From Prinsepia uniflora (Eukaryota > Streptophyta > Magnoliopsida > Rosales > Rosaceae): DNA of 64,000 nt. Below the pieces are notes generated by a model that was given only the letters and a program-made list of their open reading frames with translations, was not told the origin of the DNA and searched no databases. This document shows, in pieces, positions 11,157-23,830 of the stretch. Made by a program: the position numbers and the translations under genes. Where the stretch lies: contig CM064867.1 of the NCBI GenBank assembly GCA_032719365.1, positions 40,449,651 through 40,513,650 of the forward strand, in the 5' to 3' direction. How positions within the stretch are numbered: the stretch's first letter is position 1; each line of letters opens with the position of its first letter.

Positions 11157-12249
11157 GGTCTGCAACGCGCGATTAGACCCGACTCGATTTCCTTTGATTC
11201 GAACTCAATTCCTTCCGATCTTTCACTCACTAACATCAATTCAATCCAATTTACGGTTCAGTAACTTCAATTTAAGCAATTAAGCCCTAAAACGTCTCGA
11301 CTCAAGATGAACACCCGTCGGGTTTGAATTCGGGTTCTACCCAAAACCAGCCTGCTTCCTTCAATTGTTCATACCAGAAGCATCATAGGACCATTATAAA
11401 CACGAAATCGAAATCAATTTTATGAATTATTACCTCTAAGTAACTCAACTCAAGCTCGATTTTCCGAAATAGTTGCAGAGTTTGTTCATCACCAATTCAG
11501 CTCCAATTTTTGTTCCAGTTGATTGGGTTCAAGTCGTTCAGCTCCCAGAAAGCTTAATATCACTTCAAGTTCACACGAAACCATCCAGAAATTCAAAATC
11601 GAAAATTAACGTTTTGAGTGATTTTCGGGTATACTCAGTAGGGTGTTCTCTCTGGGTTTGTTTGGTTTCCCTTCGGTTTTTCACTCTTCACTTACGCTAA
11701 TTGCTTGCTCAATTGCCCTGGGTTCTACAGAAATCGATCAAGGTGAAGGAGAAGTATGAGTGTTTTTTTTTGTGTGTGTTTTAGCCGTGTACTGTTCATC
11801 AATTATCAAACTCATTTATTTGTTAACCTCCATTAATTAATTCTAACCCATGCCACTAATCATCAACAACAAGTGACATGTGTCACTTGATAAGGTATAT
11901 GATTCATATAATAGGCTGAATCAGCATCTGAATTCAGATGATAATTATCTTCTTCACCGTTTAATTACAATCTACATACAATTACCATTTTACCCTTGAG
12001 GTCACAAATGACCATTTTGCCCCTGAGCTTCCCAGACCCATAACTTCTTCATACGAGCTCCGTTTTCGACGTGCCACCTGTCTACAGATTCAGCGTCTCG
12101 GGACCTACACAACGGTCCTCGAAAAATGCATAAAAAGTATTTTACACAAAAAGTCAACTTTTAGCCATATTCCATCAAGGGTAAAAACGTCATTTTCACA
12201 TTATTTTAATATTTTACAACTTTTGGATTTTTCGGGGCGTTACAGTATG

Positions 12250-12474
12250 AGGATGTTTGTGTACCCTGGAGATACACTGTGAGGGTGACGGGCACACTAG
12301 ATTATTAATTGGATGGACTTTTGGTGTAGTAGAGCTTCGGTGATGCCAATGTGTTTGAGTGGTGGACTTATCGTAGGATGTTGTTGGAAGTACCTGAGGA
12401 TGTACTCTACGAGCTGTGTTTGAGGTATTCTAAAATATCTTTGTTTTATTCAAGATCGTAGGGTTGTTATTGCG
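12250..12474 (+). mobile_element. Internal region of element A, second segment
   Basis: 225 bp between two solo LTRs whose target duplications lie at its edges (GTATG left, TTGCG right). The sequence is G/T-rich like 4996-7008 and has no recognised motif. Confidence 0.5.
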
Positions 12475-15400
12475 TGTAACAACCCGTCCCGAGAATTGGG
12501 ATAAGTAGAGTGATTAAGGTGTGATTAGTAAGGTTAATCAAGGGTTAGGTGGTCCCGAGGGGTCCGGGAACTTAGAATGACGATTTTGCCCCTGGGGTGG
12601 GCAGAAATGTTGACTTTTATTTCGGGTGGTCAAATGGGAGTTGACCAGTGACCAGGGCGTAGTTTAGGACGTCACGAATCCATAGGCAGGTGGCACGCCT
12701 GATTCCGACATCCGAGGAGGAAGTTGTGATGTCCGGAAGGTCGAGGGTATTTTCGTAATTTTGGTAAAATAGGGGGGAAAAGTTGACTTTTTGAATAATT
12801 GGGTTTTGGTAGGTTGACCTAGGATGGTTAGATAGTTCTTGTCGTCCTGAGTTCGATGACAGGCGGCACGTGTTCATCGGACTTACGAGGCGAGAGTTAC
12901 GGGTCTAGGAAGTTTCGGTAAAACCGTAAAAATGTGTTAAAAAGAAGGGTATTTTGGTCATTGGGGCACATTGGGATTTGTGCACAGAAGAAAGGAATGG
13001 ACGGCTGGGATTAGGCCATGTGGGAGTGTGTGGAGTGGATGGTGACACATGGCATGTGTGTAGAGGATTCTGGTGGAATCCTGTGTGTTCACGGTCCCAA
13101 ATAATTGGGGTGCAACCGTGCCGTCCTTCGAAATACAGAGAACAGAGGGTGAGAGTTGGGATCAGTTGATCGATCTGAGTGCAAGGGTGAGTGGTTAGGG
13201 AATTGTGAGTGTGTTAGTGAGGCAAGGCGGAGCTGGTGGCCGTGAATTGGAGGTGCAATTGTGCACGGCGGCACGGCGGAGGTGTGGAGGAATTTTGGGG
13301 AGAAACAGGGAGCTGTGAGGTTGAGGTGGTGGCTACGCCGTGAGGCGAGGCAAATCGAGGCCAGGGGAGGCTGAGGAGACTGCAAGGAGTCCAACGACCA
13401 CCGTGGAAGGCGGCAGTGCGCACGGCGGAGCTGCAATCGAAGGTGAGATCTCTTTACTCTGTTTTTCCCGTAAACTTCATTTGGAAAGTCGCGACCTTGG
13501 GCTGAGAGTCGAGAGGATTGGAGGTTAGGGTAGTGATCAGGGAGGTCCTAGGTGTCGATTTGGGTGGTCGCCGTGACGGGGGCGTACACGGCGGAGCTCA
13601 GGCGAAGAGGAGTTTCTGTTACCCTGTTTCGACCGTGAACTTCGAACCCAAAGTCGTGGACTTCTGGGGTGAGTCGAAGGGTTAGGGGTGTTGGACGTGG
13701 ATCAATGAGGTTGTGGGGTGAGTCTGGTATCACCACCGTGACGGGAGGTGGCTGGAGTGGAGGAGTCGTGAAACAGGGGTCGAAGGGCTGTCTGATTTTG
13801 AGTTCAGTGGAGGGGATTGGGACAGTGTCGAGGTGAATGGAGTTGGGGAACCGATAGGGTTGGCCTGGACGATGTTGTTGGTGAAGAAAGGAACCGTTTT
13901 GGTGGACGGAGGAGGAAGAACCAGGTACGCCGGTCTGAGTGCAGACCAATGTACTAAACCCGGTTTGCTCGAGGAAGGAGGTGGTACTGTAGCAGCGCGT
14001 GAGGGCCACGCGCAGCCACTTTGGGCGGCGCGTGGGGGCGCGTGCGGCGGCGGATGGGAAAACGGTCAACATGACTTTTGGTCTAGGAGTTGTGTTGAGT
14101 TTAATGGAGTTGGTTTCGGGTAAATCGGAAGTCTTTTGAGTATAGTTCCGCGAGGGTGAATGTGTAGGGTTCCGGGGTTTTAAGTCTTTGGTCCGGAGAT
14201 TTTTGAGGGAATTTAAGTGAGTGTTCGTAGATGTATTAGTGACGTAATTTGACGGTGTTTGACAGGATCGGGATTTCCCGAGGAAGCCGAGGAACGGGCT
14301 GGACGTTCGGGACGCGAGTAGGGCTCAGTACTGTGAGTGGACCCTTTCCTTAAACTCGATCATGCATAACTGTTTTTATAAATGTATTTTATGGTTTTAC
14401 TTATGACCAGATGTTTCTTGAATATGTTATGATGATTTTATGTGTTTGCACGTTTTTCGAGAAAAAGACGGTTTTGGCACTTTTTTTCGAGGAAATGTTG
14501 ATTTTCGGATTTTGATGCCACATTTGGGGATTTCCACCGATAAAGGTTTTCTACTAATGATATATAGGTTATGAAATGTGATTTGTGATTACATGGGGTT
14601 TTGGTATGAAATGGATATTTTCCGGATTTGGGTTCGGAATGACGGTTCTGAATGCCGGAAGGGCTTCAGACCAGTGATTTCGGATTCGGGTTTGGATGTG
14701 GATTGGTAAATGGTTTTCAAATGGTTTTGGGATTGGATTTGCTGGATCTGGATATTGGGTTTAAAGACCCGGATATATGTGACGGGGGACCGGCCGGATT
14801 GGGTTTAAAGACCCGGATTGAGTTTAAAGACTCGGGAGTTTAAAGACTCGGATATATATTGATTTTCCCCCGTAGGCCTTGAGTTTAAAGACTCGGGAGT
14901 TTAAAGACTCGGATATTATTAAGGCCTGGATTGAGTTTAAAGACTCGGGAGTTTAAAGACTCGGATAGGTCCAGCAGGTTTGATCGGGAAAATGATGATT
15001 TGGTGGTTATGGTTTATGAAACAGTTTTCTGATACTCGTGTGTGGTTTCTCATGGTATTTTATAGTGTTTCTGTTTCTTATGATGTTTATAACGATTATT
15101 TTATACTGTGTTTATAACTGTTGGTTATGCATGTGGTTTCAAAACGGAGGGTTTAACTCGGTTTTCTTATAAAATGGTTTTTGAACTTTTGTACTTTTGG
15201 TCCACTCACATTTTCTGTTTTAATTGCCCTCCAGGTTGTGGAGCTAGCGCGGGGTCTTGACGTCGAGGCAGAGTCTGAGGCATAGAAGCAACGTGAGGGA
15301 TTCTAGAAGAGTTTAAAGGCTTCTGTGTGCGTGTACTTTCTCGGTTTTTATTTTCCTTGTAATGTAGTGCTATGCTCTGTAAACGATAAGGATTTTGGGA

Positions 15401-15525
15401 TATTTTGTAATTACTCCTGCGTTTGACTGGGTTCGAGTGAGTGTTACTTGAGTTTTGTGTCGGGGAGTCAGACGGGAGCGGGATTTACCTCGGGTTTCGG
15501 GGTGAAACCGGGGTGGGTCCTGACA
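12475..15525 (+). mobile_element. Solo LTR in sense orientation, TSD TTGCG
   Basis: It begins TGTAACAACCCGTCCCGAG, ends GGTGGGTCCTGACA (3,051 bp), and is flanked by TTGCG at 12470-12474 and 15526-15530. It is the best sense-orientation reference copy of the long-LTR family: sub-terminal paired modules (about 12590-12890), a GC-rich CACGCGC hairpin module (about 13995-14045), GTGAGTGGAC at about 14333, a TTTAAA stem-loop array (about 14757-14965), and a 3' end with the GTCAGACGGGAGC block. No adjacent primer site or polypurine tract, so solo. Frames of up to 174 codons inside it show no domain. Confidence 0.93.
14757..14965. repeat. Array of GGGTTTAAAGACCC / GAGTTTAAAGACTC stem-loops
   Basis: Eight copies of the reverse-complement form of the 9170-9416 unit. 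The first two have GGGT/ACCC stems and the rest GAGT/ACTC, with the TTAAAG loop unchanged. It lies about 0.56 kb from the TGACA end of its LTR. Confidence 0.85.
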
Positions 15526-15530
15526 TTGCG

Positions 15531-16417
15531 TGTGTTTGAGATGTGTCTTGATGCAATTGGACGCGCATCGTGATATTCTACTAAGGGTGCTGGTGATTGG
15601 CTTGGTGCCGGGGTTTGTTATTGGTTGACTTGCTAATCCGATGTGATTGACTAGTTGCGTTGTGGACTGGATCTGAGTGATCCTAAGTGAGCTGACTGGT
15701 TGGCAGGAGTCAGTACTGATGTGAGCTGGACGCTCAGAGCCATGAGTGGCTGGTAGGACCCTGACATTGAGTTGTTTGATCACGGTTAAACCGGTTTATG
15801 ATAGGGTCCAGTTATAGAGAGATAGTATGGAATGTGGATGGTGTTTCCACATGTTAACTGTGTTAGTGGTTAGTGGAACCACTGGTGAGATGATTAGCTG
15901 AATTAGGGGTATGGATGAGTACGTTGCGACCCCAGTGAGGTCGGCGAGAATCGCTAACGGAAATAGCACGGAACGTACTAATGAGGTCAGTAGATGTCGT
16001 CTTGAGAATTTGTTTGCGATGTGAGATGTGTATCTATTGACGGTAAATTGGCATAAGGCACTGGGACGTTGGTACGAGGTACGCACGACTCGAGCCTGAG
16101 TCGAGGTTGATGTGACTGGTAGTCGTGCGTCACGACCGGGTGTTAGTTGAGCCGTGAGTGTCGGTTGGTGTACTGTTCGAGGTACCGCGATTACCATTTA
16201 GAAGGTGTTGACCTCGGTGAGAATGAGATGATCGTCAGGTGGATCGACAGTTGGTTGAGATGGTTCGCTTGACCGACTTGAGGTGGCAGTTTGGGAACTG
16301 TCAGGATAAGTTGGATTGGCGGGTGCTGGACACTAGGTAGGAGACCCATGTGTGAGATCAGTTGGATTTCCCCCAATTAGTTACGGAAGTACAAGATGCG
16401 GAATTTTGGGGACGAAA
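15531..16417 (+). mobile_element. Internal region of element A, last segment
   Basis: About 0.9 kb of non-coding internal DNA leading into a polypurine tract. No integrase or other pol motif could be read in any frame. It ends with TTTTGGGGACGAAATTC, the block that commonly precedes the polypurine tract in plant Ty3/gypsy elements. Confidence 0.55.
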
Positions 16418-16435
16418 TTCTTTAAGGGGGGAGAT
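16418..16435 (+). other. Polypurine tract of element A
   Basis: TTCTTTAAGGGGGGAGAT, preceded by GGGGACGAAA and followed at once by the LTR start TGTAAGAACCC. This is the usual plus-strand priming site, which marks the following LTR as a 3' LTR. Confidence 0.8.
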
Positions 16436-17774
16436 TGTAAGAACCCATCCTGGAAATTGGGATTAGATTAGTGGTTAATGACAAATTAGTGAAGTTAATC
16501 GGTGATTAGTTGGATGCTTTCGGACGGACGGTGCGAAATGACGATTTTGCCCATGGAATTGGGGGAACGGTTGACTTTTGGTTCGAGCGGTTAACCAGAC
16601 TTTAACCGATAACTGTGACGTAGTTCGGGACGTCATGAGTTCATAGACAGGTGGCACGTCCAATTCCGACATCCGAGGAGAAAGTTATGATGTTCAGAAG
16701 TTCAAGGGTAATTTGGTAATTTAGTTAAAAAGGGGAAATTTGTTGACTTTTCAAACGGCATGGATTTTTCACGTAATTTGAGGACTGGTAGGCAGGTCTC
16801 GATTCCCTGAGTACAACGATAGGTGGCACGCCGTCATCGGATGACAGATGATTTAATTATGATGCTAAACACGTGAAGGGTAAAATGGTAATTTGCCATT
16901 CAAGGGCATTTTGGTCAATTGACTTGCATTGGGATTGGTGCCCAGTGAGATTGTGCCACCTGGTGTCTTGAGAGGTATGCCCAATGGTTTTGAGACATTT
17001 TTCCCACTCTGGAAGGCTGTGGAAGTTTTGGGCACCGCCTTATTCAAATGCTTTAAGTCGTGCACTGTTTAAGGAAGGAAGATTGAAAAACCCTTATCCT
17101 AGATTCTTCATCAATTGAGGCTACTTGGTGAAAGCAATTGAGAGAACAGATAGTGAGAAGAATGGTGGTACCGCCGTCGTGAGTGGCCATGGACGGTGGC
17201 CCTAACCCGTGAGGCAAAACAAAACAGGGGACCCGTGACCTTGAAGAAGTTGGTTTCACACTATTGGAAACTCAGTCTTTAGCTCATGATTTCTACATGA
17301 AAATGAGAGGCAGAGTTGCAACGTGGAAGGTGGTGGTCATGGAAGGGTACGACAGCGACGGTAGGGAAGTGTTCCCGTGCAGTTGAAGTTTGTATTTGAT
17401 AATGGCAGTTTGCAGTTTAGAGACTAATAATCAAAGTGGTCATTTGTATGAGGCTCCTGGAGATCCTAGGAAGCGATTGGGACCAGAACCACGGCCTGAA
17501 ATGGCCAAAGCCATGGAAACAGTAAGGAGGAACTTAACCGGTTCGAAAAATCGATTAAGGTATATTGTTTTAATTGGTTTTTCTCATTTTGGAACTTATG
17601 GATTGATTGGAAAGGCTTAAAGGGAAGGATAGGATCAAATAGGGCTGAAATCGGGTTGGAAAAAGAATGGAATGGCCGTGAACCATGACCGCCGGTTCAA
17701 TTAGACCAGCCTGAACCGAACCGGTCTGAACTCGGTTCGGCGAGAGGACAGGAATGAACAGTAACCGCACGTGA
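16436..17774 (+). mobile_element. 3' LTR of element A, interrupted
   Basis: It starts TGTAAGAACCCATCC after the polypurine tract and carries the sense-strand modules in the usual order (GTCAAC, CAGGTGGCACG, a second GGTGGCACG copy). It breaks off at 17774 in the CGGTTC-rich segment just before the expected GC-rich hairpin module, where a minus-strand LTR begins. The rest of the LTR was not found directly on the other side. Confidence 0.7.
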
Positions 17775-20700
17775 TGATAGGACCGTCCCCGAAGGGACAT
17801 TGATAACCGTGCTAGGTCCTGCTCCCGTCTGGCAAGTCGACTGAATTCCCAATTTACCCTCAGCACTTGCCAAACAAGGGATAATCATATGTGTGCCCAC
17901 TCATGCCTCCACCTCTCAAATATCCTTGTTCAATGCGCCACGACCTGGAGGGTCAATAAAAACACAAAAGGTGTGAGTGGACGAAAATAAAACAGTTCTA
18001 AAACATGTTACAGAAAGACATTTCTACCCTCCACGTAAAACCACTGCATGCATTCGAAAATCATTTCATAACTTTCATTTCTAACATAAGAAAACCGTGT
18101 ATGAAAATCAAAATCATTTTCCTTTCTTTAACCTTCGGGTCTTAGCCCGCAATCATAAACACAGGGCCTCAGCCCAAAATCATGAATCCAAAACTAAATC
18201 CAAAATCCATCAAGCCATTTAAACCGGGCTATTGCCCAACTCATCCGAAAACATCAGAAATCAACAGTAATTCACAAGTCAATCAATCTGCTGGATCTCA
18301 AGTGCGCCCGAGTCTTTAAACTCAAAACCATGAGCATAGTCAGGCCTTCCCGAGATATCAACGAGTCTTTAAACTCAGAGCATAATCAATAGGCCTCGGG
18401 GGATATCACAATAACCGAGTCTTTAAACTCACGAGTCTTTAAACTCAATCCAGGTCTTTAAACCCAATTCGAGCCCGCCCCCGTCATATCTCATCCGGGT
18501 CTTTAAACCCAAAACCATATCCAGCAATCGTACCAGGTCTTTAAACCCAAAACCATTTGTAAATCACAACAAATCCAGAGTCCATCGTAAACCAATTTCT
18601 CAAGTCATATCCATCATCCATTCCCGAATCCGAATTCGCAATAATGATTCTGTAAGCCGGCATCCGGAACCATCATCCCGAACCCAAATCCGGAAATCCA
18701 CTTTCAAGTTTTCGAAACCCGAAATCTCGTTCATCAAAGCCACTTTTATGAACTGGGCACCAAGCCCGAAATCATTTTTCCTAAAATCCGTTTAAATTCT
18801 TTGAAATCAAATCGTATTTCAAATACCAAATTCGAATCACCAAAATCATGGTCAAACCACAACATACTCGAAGTCTCGTAAAACGTGCAAATCCGTAACA
18901 GTCTCAAAATACGTGTTAAAATCGTAAATCATACGCACAATCATAATCAAACATTATCAAAACCATGATACGCACAAACCGTATAAAACATTCGTTAAAC
19001 CATCATCAAAGCATAGGTGAAACCGTAGTCTCGAAATACATGCAATTACGCAATGCATATTGAAATACGTATAAATATGGAAATCGTAATTACCACAAGT
19101 CATAATCATAATCATAGAAATCAGAGAAACATTTATGCATGCATTAAACTTTAGAAAGCAAAGTCCACTCACACACCGTCCAGAACGCTCGTTTTCGCGC
19201 TGCACTCGTTTCCGTTATTTCCGACATTTTCCAGGAATCTCGAATCTTGTCCGAAATCATTCTTTAGTGTCAATAAGGACTCAAATAACATCATACTAAT
19301 TTCCCATAATTTTTTGGGAATTAAATGTTAATTAAAAACGTAACATAAACCTTCGGACCCTCTAAACAATATCGAAACGGTGTCCGATTAACTCGAAACC
19401 AACACTAAAATGTTCGTTACATTGTATAGGACAAAAGTCATGTTGAACTCACCGTGAGAATCAGGCCCACGCGCCCTCACGCGCCGCCGTGAGTGGCTGC
19501 GCGTGAAACTCACGCGCCAGCTACAGTGCAAGCACTGTCATCATTCTCACCCGGTTGACTGTGAAACGGGTCTGGTTTGCCCACGAGACGACCCGATTAG
19601 AATCCTGTCAATTCCAACTCTATTCCTTCAATTGATTTATTCGAAAGCATCACTATGAAGTTAATTATGGTTCTGTAAGTTAAATTCCATCAACACTTAC
19701 CACAAACCATCAATTCGAACCTGAATTTGAGAAGAACAGCCGAACACAGTTCAGTCATCGATATCCCTTGATTCCCAACGTTTTTCTTCAATTGACTCAG
19801 CCAACAGCTTCGTAAGATCATCATAAACTTGTTTTAAAGCTCAATTGCATCGTCTAACGCCTCCAATTACGCGACTCAATCCTTCAAATTTTCAAGCTTT
19901 GCCATGTCTGTTATTAGCTCAATGGGCTTCGAACCTTGCAATACTTGATTTGGATTGACTAATTAAGATTCCAGAAGACATAATCTCACCTTAATTTGAC
20001 TTGGGCTGGCCTAAAACTGAAAATTCGAATTTGAATTTACCCAAGGACGGTTTCGGGTTTTTTGAACTCTCCTCTCACCATTTTCCTCACTTTCCTTCCT
20101 CTCTCCATCTCAGAATTCTGTTCTCCTTCTCTTCATTCCGTTTCAGCACTCAGTCCCTCTCAAATTGGTCTTGGGAAGTCGATCAAGCGTGGGAAACAGC
20201 CTCTGTTTTTTCCAATTTTCAGAAACACCAGCAGCTATTCCCAAACCCATTAACACTCCTTTGTCTACCCGTGCTCATACCCAAACCACTCAATTGTATA
20301 AACAAATCAAAAGCAACAGTGCTCCGTTCCCAACCTCACTCGTGCACACACACACTCCTGCCCATACTCTGTTTTTCAATTCAAAAACACCAGCACAGCA
20401 CCTGTTCACTGTGCACTAAACACACTATCTCATAGTTTAAGTTTCCCACCACTACACACTGCTACTAATCCAACCTCCCTCAGTGAAAATTGTCACTTGA
20501 TTGTTAAACAAATCACTTAACAACTTAAACAATTCACACAGCAAACCACCACGGCTGAAACCAATCTGCATCCTTGAAATTACCATTTTTCCTTTCCTTC
20601 ACAAAATTACCAAAATGCCCTTCCTCGTTCTAGAATCATAACTTACTCGTCCGAAATCCGATTTCAATGTGCCGCCTGTCGTTGTACTCAGGGCATCGAG

Positions 20701-21011
20701 ACCTTCCTAACGGTCTTCGAATTACGTGAAAATTCCATGTCGTTTGAAAAGTCAACAAATTGTCCCTCCTAAACCAAATTACCGAATTACCCTTGAACTT
20801 CTGAACATCATAACTTTCTCCTCGAATGTCAGAATCGGACGTGCCACCTGTCTATGAACTCGTGACGTCCCGACCTACGTCACAGTCATTGGTCAAAGTC
20901 CGTTTGACTGCTCAAGCCAAAATTCAACCGTTCGCCCACTTTCTAGGGGCACAATCGTCTTTTTCTTCAAATTTTCCAAATTTTCCTTTTCTGAAAGTCA
21001 GGGTCGTTATA
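17775..21011 (-). mobile_element. 3' LTR of a minus-strand element
   Basis: It begins TGATAGGACCGTCCCCGAAG and ends GGGTCGTTATA (about 3.2 kb). A reversed polypurine tract follows at 21018-21052, so this is the 3' LTR of a minus-strand element whose internal region lies to the right. It carries short GGGC/GCCC stem-loops (about 18130-18240), a TTTAAA stem-loop array (18305-18550), a CACGCGCC module (about 19467-19520) and paired sub-terminal modules (about 20600-20930). Frames near 20001-20435 are low-complexity and not genes. Confidence 0.8.
18305..18550. repeat. TTTAAA-loop stem-loop array
   Basis: Seven copies of GAGTCTTTAAACTC, GGGTCTTTAAACCC or AGGTCTTTAAACCC, about 0.53 kb from the TGACAG-like LTR end. 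Stem pairs differ between units while the loop is constant. Confidence 0.85.
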
Positions 21012-21017
21012 ACCTAC

Positions 21018-21052
21018 ACCTCCCCCCCCCCCCCCCCCCTTTAAAGAATTTC
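21018..21052 (-). other. Reversed polypurine tract with a C homopolymer
   Basis: On the minus strand it reads GACGAAATTCTTTAAA, then a run of about 17 G, then AGGTGTAGG, ending beside the LTR. This is a normal Ty3/gypsy polypurine tract in which the G run has grown, or been miscounted in sequencing. Confidence 0.75.
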
Positions 21053-23283
21053 ATCCTCGAAATTTCAATTAGTGGGAGCCATAATATTTTTCAATTATTG
21101 GCTTTCAAAATATTTGTTATGATTCGTTGAATGGATATGTGACGAGATGATTTAAGCGTGAATGGAGATGAAAGCATAATGTATGGATTGTGTGAGACCA
21201 ATTTGAAATTAGTTGTAAATAGTTAATTAATGAATTTTCTTTTAATTTAATTTAAATGCACATTTTACGAGGATCTTGGGAATTATGATTGGATTCCATA
21301 TAGATTTCGTCTTAAGGTTTGGGGTTATAAGAATAAAATATTTGTTAACAGAATTTGAAAGTGATTTTCAAATGGTTACCTGATGATTCTTGGAAGATGA
21401 GATATTAATGATAAAACGATATATGATGGTTATGTGATGTTACGTGATGATTTTCGGATTAAGTTGAGGGTTAAGAAACTAAAATGTGTTATAGCATGAA
21501 TTTTCTCGACATTCGTGATTTGATTTTGATGATGATTTATATATGATTTCTTATGATTTTTACGAATATTGTTAAGTACACAAGTTACGAGATGGTAAAT
21601 TATTTCTAAGAAATTGCTATATGTTGGAATAGATTGAAATGATGATATAATGATGGTTGATTGAGAGTTAAGAAAAGGGGCTTATAATTTCATGAGTATA
21701 TTTGCAATATACATGTTACGAGACTTGTGTGTAATGTGTTGGGCATAGGCCCGAGTTTCGCATGGTAAACTGGATTTTCGAAGTTGATATGCGTAGGAAG
21801 TATGTGATTTTGTTTTTAAAATTCGTTGTTGAATCTGATTGGTTACTATATATGTTTTAACGGTGAGACTAAATTTTGATTATGAATGTGGTTTGGTCTG
21901 AAATATGAGATGAGATTATCATACGATTTTCGTGATAATACTTTGAGATTGTAAAATGAGCTATGAATACGTCTTTATAATGTTTTTATTCAATTATGTT
22001 GAGGTTATATTTCAATATTAAATATGTTCGTTAAGTTTAAGTCAGGAGTTTAAAAATATGGAAAATTTATTTAATACGTGATTCACGAGATTTCAAATTG
22101 GTGTGCAAGAATAATAATGAGAGGACATGATGTATATTTGTGATATGATGATCAAATGTGTTGATGATATGACAATTAATGATAATGCATATATACGATA
22201 TGACATAATGATATATGATTGATGTCGTTAAGTGTATAATGATGATGATGAAATGATGCTATGACCTGATGATGAGATATATGATGATACAATTGATAAA
22301 CCTGAGCATATGATGCCATGATGTAATGATGTGAGATGATATGATGTTATGAGTTGTGTGATGTGTGTAACCACTCAGACGTCGAGCCAGAGGCTCCAGT
22401 TTCTGAGTGGGTAATGGTTGGTTGGTCTCAGACGTCGAGCCTGTGGCTCCGGTTCCTGAGATTGGTATGGGGATACTGACTCAGACGTCGAGTATGGCTC
22501 TAGTTCTTGGGTTAGTACTCACTCAGATGTTGAGCAGGGCTCCGGTTCTTGAGTGAGGATGCACTCGGGCGTCGAGGTGGGCTCTGGTTCCAGAGTGTGG
22601 TGTGGATAATCTACCGGTAGTACAAATGCCCCCGGGGGAAATACTGATTGGTGATGTGTTGATACTATTTTTATAATGGATTCATTAAGTAGTTATGGTG
22701 ATGGCCTACGCGTTGTGCCATTGTGAGATGAGTGATATGAATAGTACTTAAAATAGTGTTTGGATAAGTTTTGTTATGGTTGATGAAATAAGTTAAGACA
22801 ATACGAGATCCCGGTACTACCCGACCTTAAAAAGGTTGGGAGTGGACGATTTTTAAAAAATGTGCGTTAATGGCACAATTTACGAGAAATTACATTTAAA
22901 TTGTGCTTGGGGTTCAGGCCCGAGGTTTTAAATATGGGTTTCGAGATTTGATTTTGATTTCTAAACTTGGTTTTGGACATGAAATAGATACATGCTACGA
23001 TTATGTGAGTCTGGATATATGTGGTATGTTTGGATGTAGCTAATCTTGAATTTTTATAATTTTCGGTAAATTATGTGCACGTGTTACGAGGTTTGATATA
23101 AAGTATGTTTTGGGCTTTGAGTTTGGTTTTTGGAAATGGTTTTGATTATGGATTGGATATACTATGTGTTTGGATGGTTCTTGGGTATATGATTTGAGTA
23201 CATGTGACTGTAACAAAAATTATTATGGGTAATTAATATTGGATAAGTTTAGTTCGGTTTTAAAATGAGGACTAAATGTTTTT
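21053..23283 (+). mobile_element. Diverged AT-rich retrotransposon stretch, LTR-like
   Basis: About 2.2 kb rich in ATGATG with no coding frame. It resembles the 3' half of a sense-orientation LTR more than an internal region: a GGGCATAGGCCC stem-loop near 21740, five CTCAGACGTCGAG hairpin units (22372-22598) like those in the LTR at 43617-43852, and ACCGGTAGTACA after the array. It ends in a plus-strand polypurine tract. Whether it is an old truncated LTR or internal DNA is unresolved. Confidence 0.4.
22372..22598. repeat. Five hairpin units with CTCAGACGTCGAG arms
   Basis: Five units of about 38-60 bp. Each opens with (C/T)CAGACGTCGAG, has a GGCTC in the middle and closes with a TTCCTGAG-like arm, so the ends can pair (CACTCAG with CTGAGTG in the first). 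A homologous array with different stem sequences is at 43617-43852. Confidence 0.75.
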
Positions 23284-23299
23284 AGAGGGGAGGGGAGAT
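23284..23299 (+). other. Polypurine tract
   Basis: AGAGGGGAGGGGAGAT directly before the LTR start TGTGACGCCC at 23300. It is an unusual site because the same LTR is followed by a primer-site remnant and gag, so it has internal-region signals on both sides. Confidence 0.65.
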
Positions 23300-23540
23300 T
23301 GTGACGCCCTAGATATTCAAAGGAATAAAAATGACCATTTTGCCCTTAAAAGTCAAAATGTTGACTTTTTGACTAGGACCTCATTTAGGTAATTCGAGAA
23401 GGCTATTACAAAGGTCTCAGCCTTCTGAGTACATAGGCAGGCGGCATGTCAAAAAATAAGTTTAAACAAATAAATTATAGGTGTAGAAAGATGAAGGGTA
23501 TTATGATAATTTTGGTTAAAGGGTAATTTGGTAATTTCAT

Positions 23541-23783
23541 TGTAGAATTGATAGAAATTAGATTCTTGTTATTCCAAGAGCCAAATAGCTATATTTATAC
23601 AAGTGTGAAGGAGCAGTTATTGCTCCTTATCTGTTTCTAACATAGATGTGGAGATAATTGACTAATAAGAAAAATGTCATCTAATTACATAGGGATAGAT
23701 GTAGGCTATCTAACCTATGACAATTGTATGGATGTATACTAGCTTATAGTGTACAAAAGTATATTTGTGTATACTATTCTACA
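23541..23783 (-). mobile_element. Ty1/copia 3' LTR (243 bp)
   Basis: It runs from TGTAGAATTGATAG to ATACTATTCTACA, so the ends form the inverted repeat TGTAGAAT/ATTCTACA. The next bases (CCCTACCCTCCGC) are a polypurine tract on the minus strand, and the RNase H remnant follows, so this is the 3' LTR of a minus-strand copia element. The 5' end of the element is missing. Confidence 0.85.
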
Positions 23784-23830
23784 CCCTACCCTCCGCAAAC
23801 TAGGCACCCTATGGGTGACAAGTTTGGATG

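Larger units (their letters stand above)
7009..12244 (-). mobile_element. Solo LTR (TSD GTATG) with a second solo LTR nested inside
   Basis: It begins TGACAAGACCCATCCCGG, ends TTCGGGGCGTTACA, and is flanked by the perfect 5-bp duplication GTATG at 7004-7008 and 12245-12249. It is split by a younger solo LTR at 8571-11156; without that insert it is about 2.6 kb. No primer site or polypurine tract adjoins either end, so it is a solo LTR left by LTR-LTR recombination. It contains short stem-loops (GGGCTTTAAGCCC near 7849, CGAGCCTTAGCTCG near 7982), a CTCCGG...CCGGAG block near 7695-7730 and a GC-rich CACGCGCC module at 8463-8515. Confidence 0.9.

Noticed and set aside
13548..14072. 174-codon minus-strand frame
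   Set aside because: Lies entirely inside a solo LTR with defined ends and target duplication, antisense to the GC-rich module; not conserved as protein in sister LTRs.
20001..20435. 144-codon plus-strand frame rich in Ser, Leu, Pro and Phe
   Set aside because: Compositional artefact of a CT-rich part of an LTR; other frames are open too.
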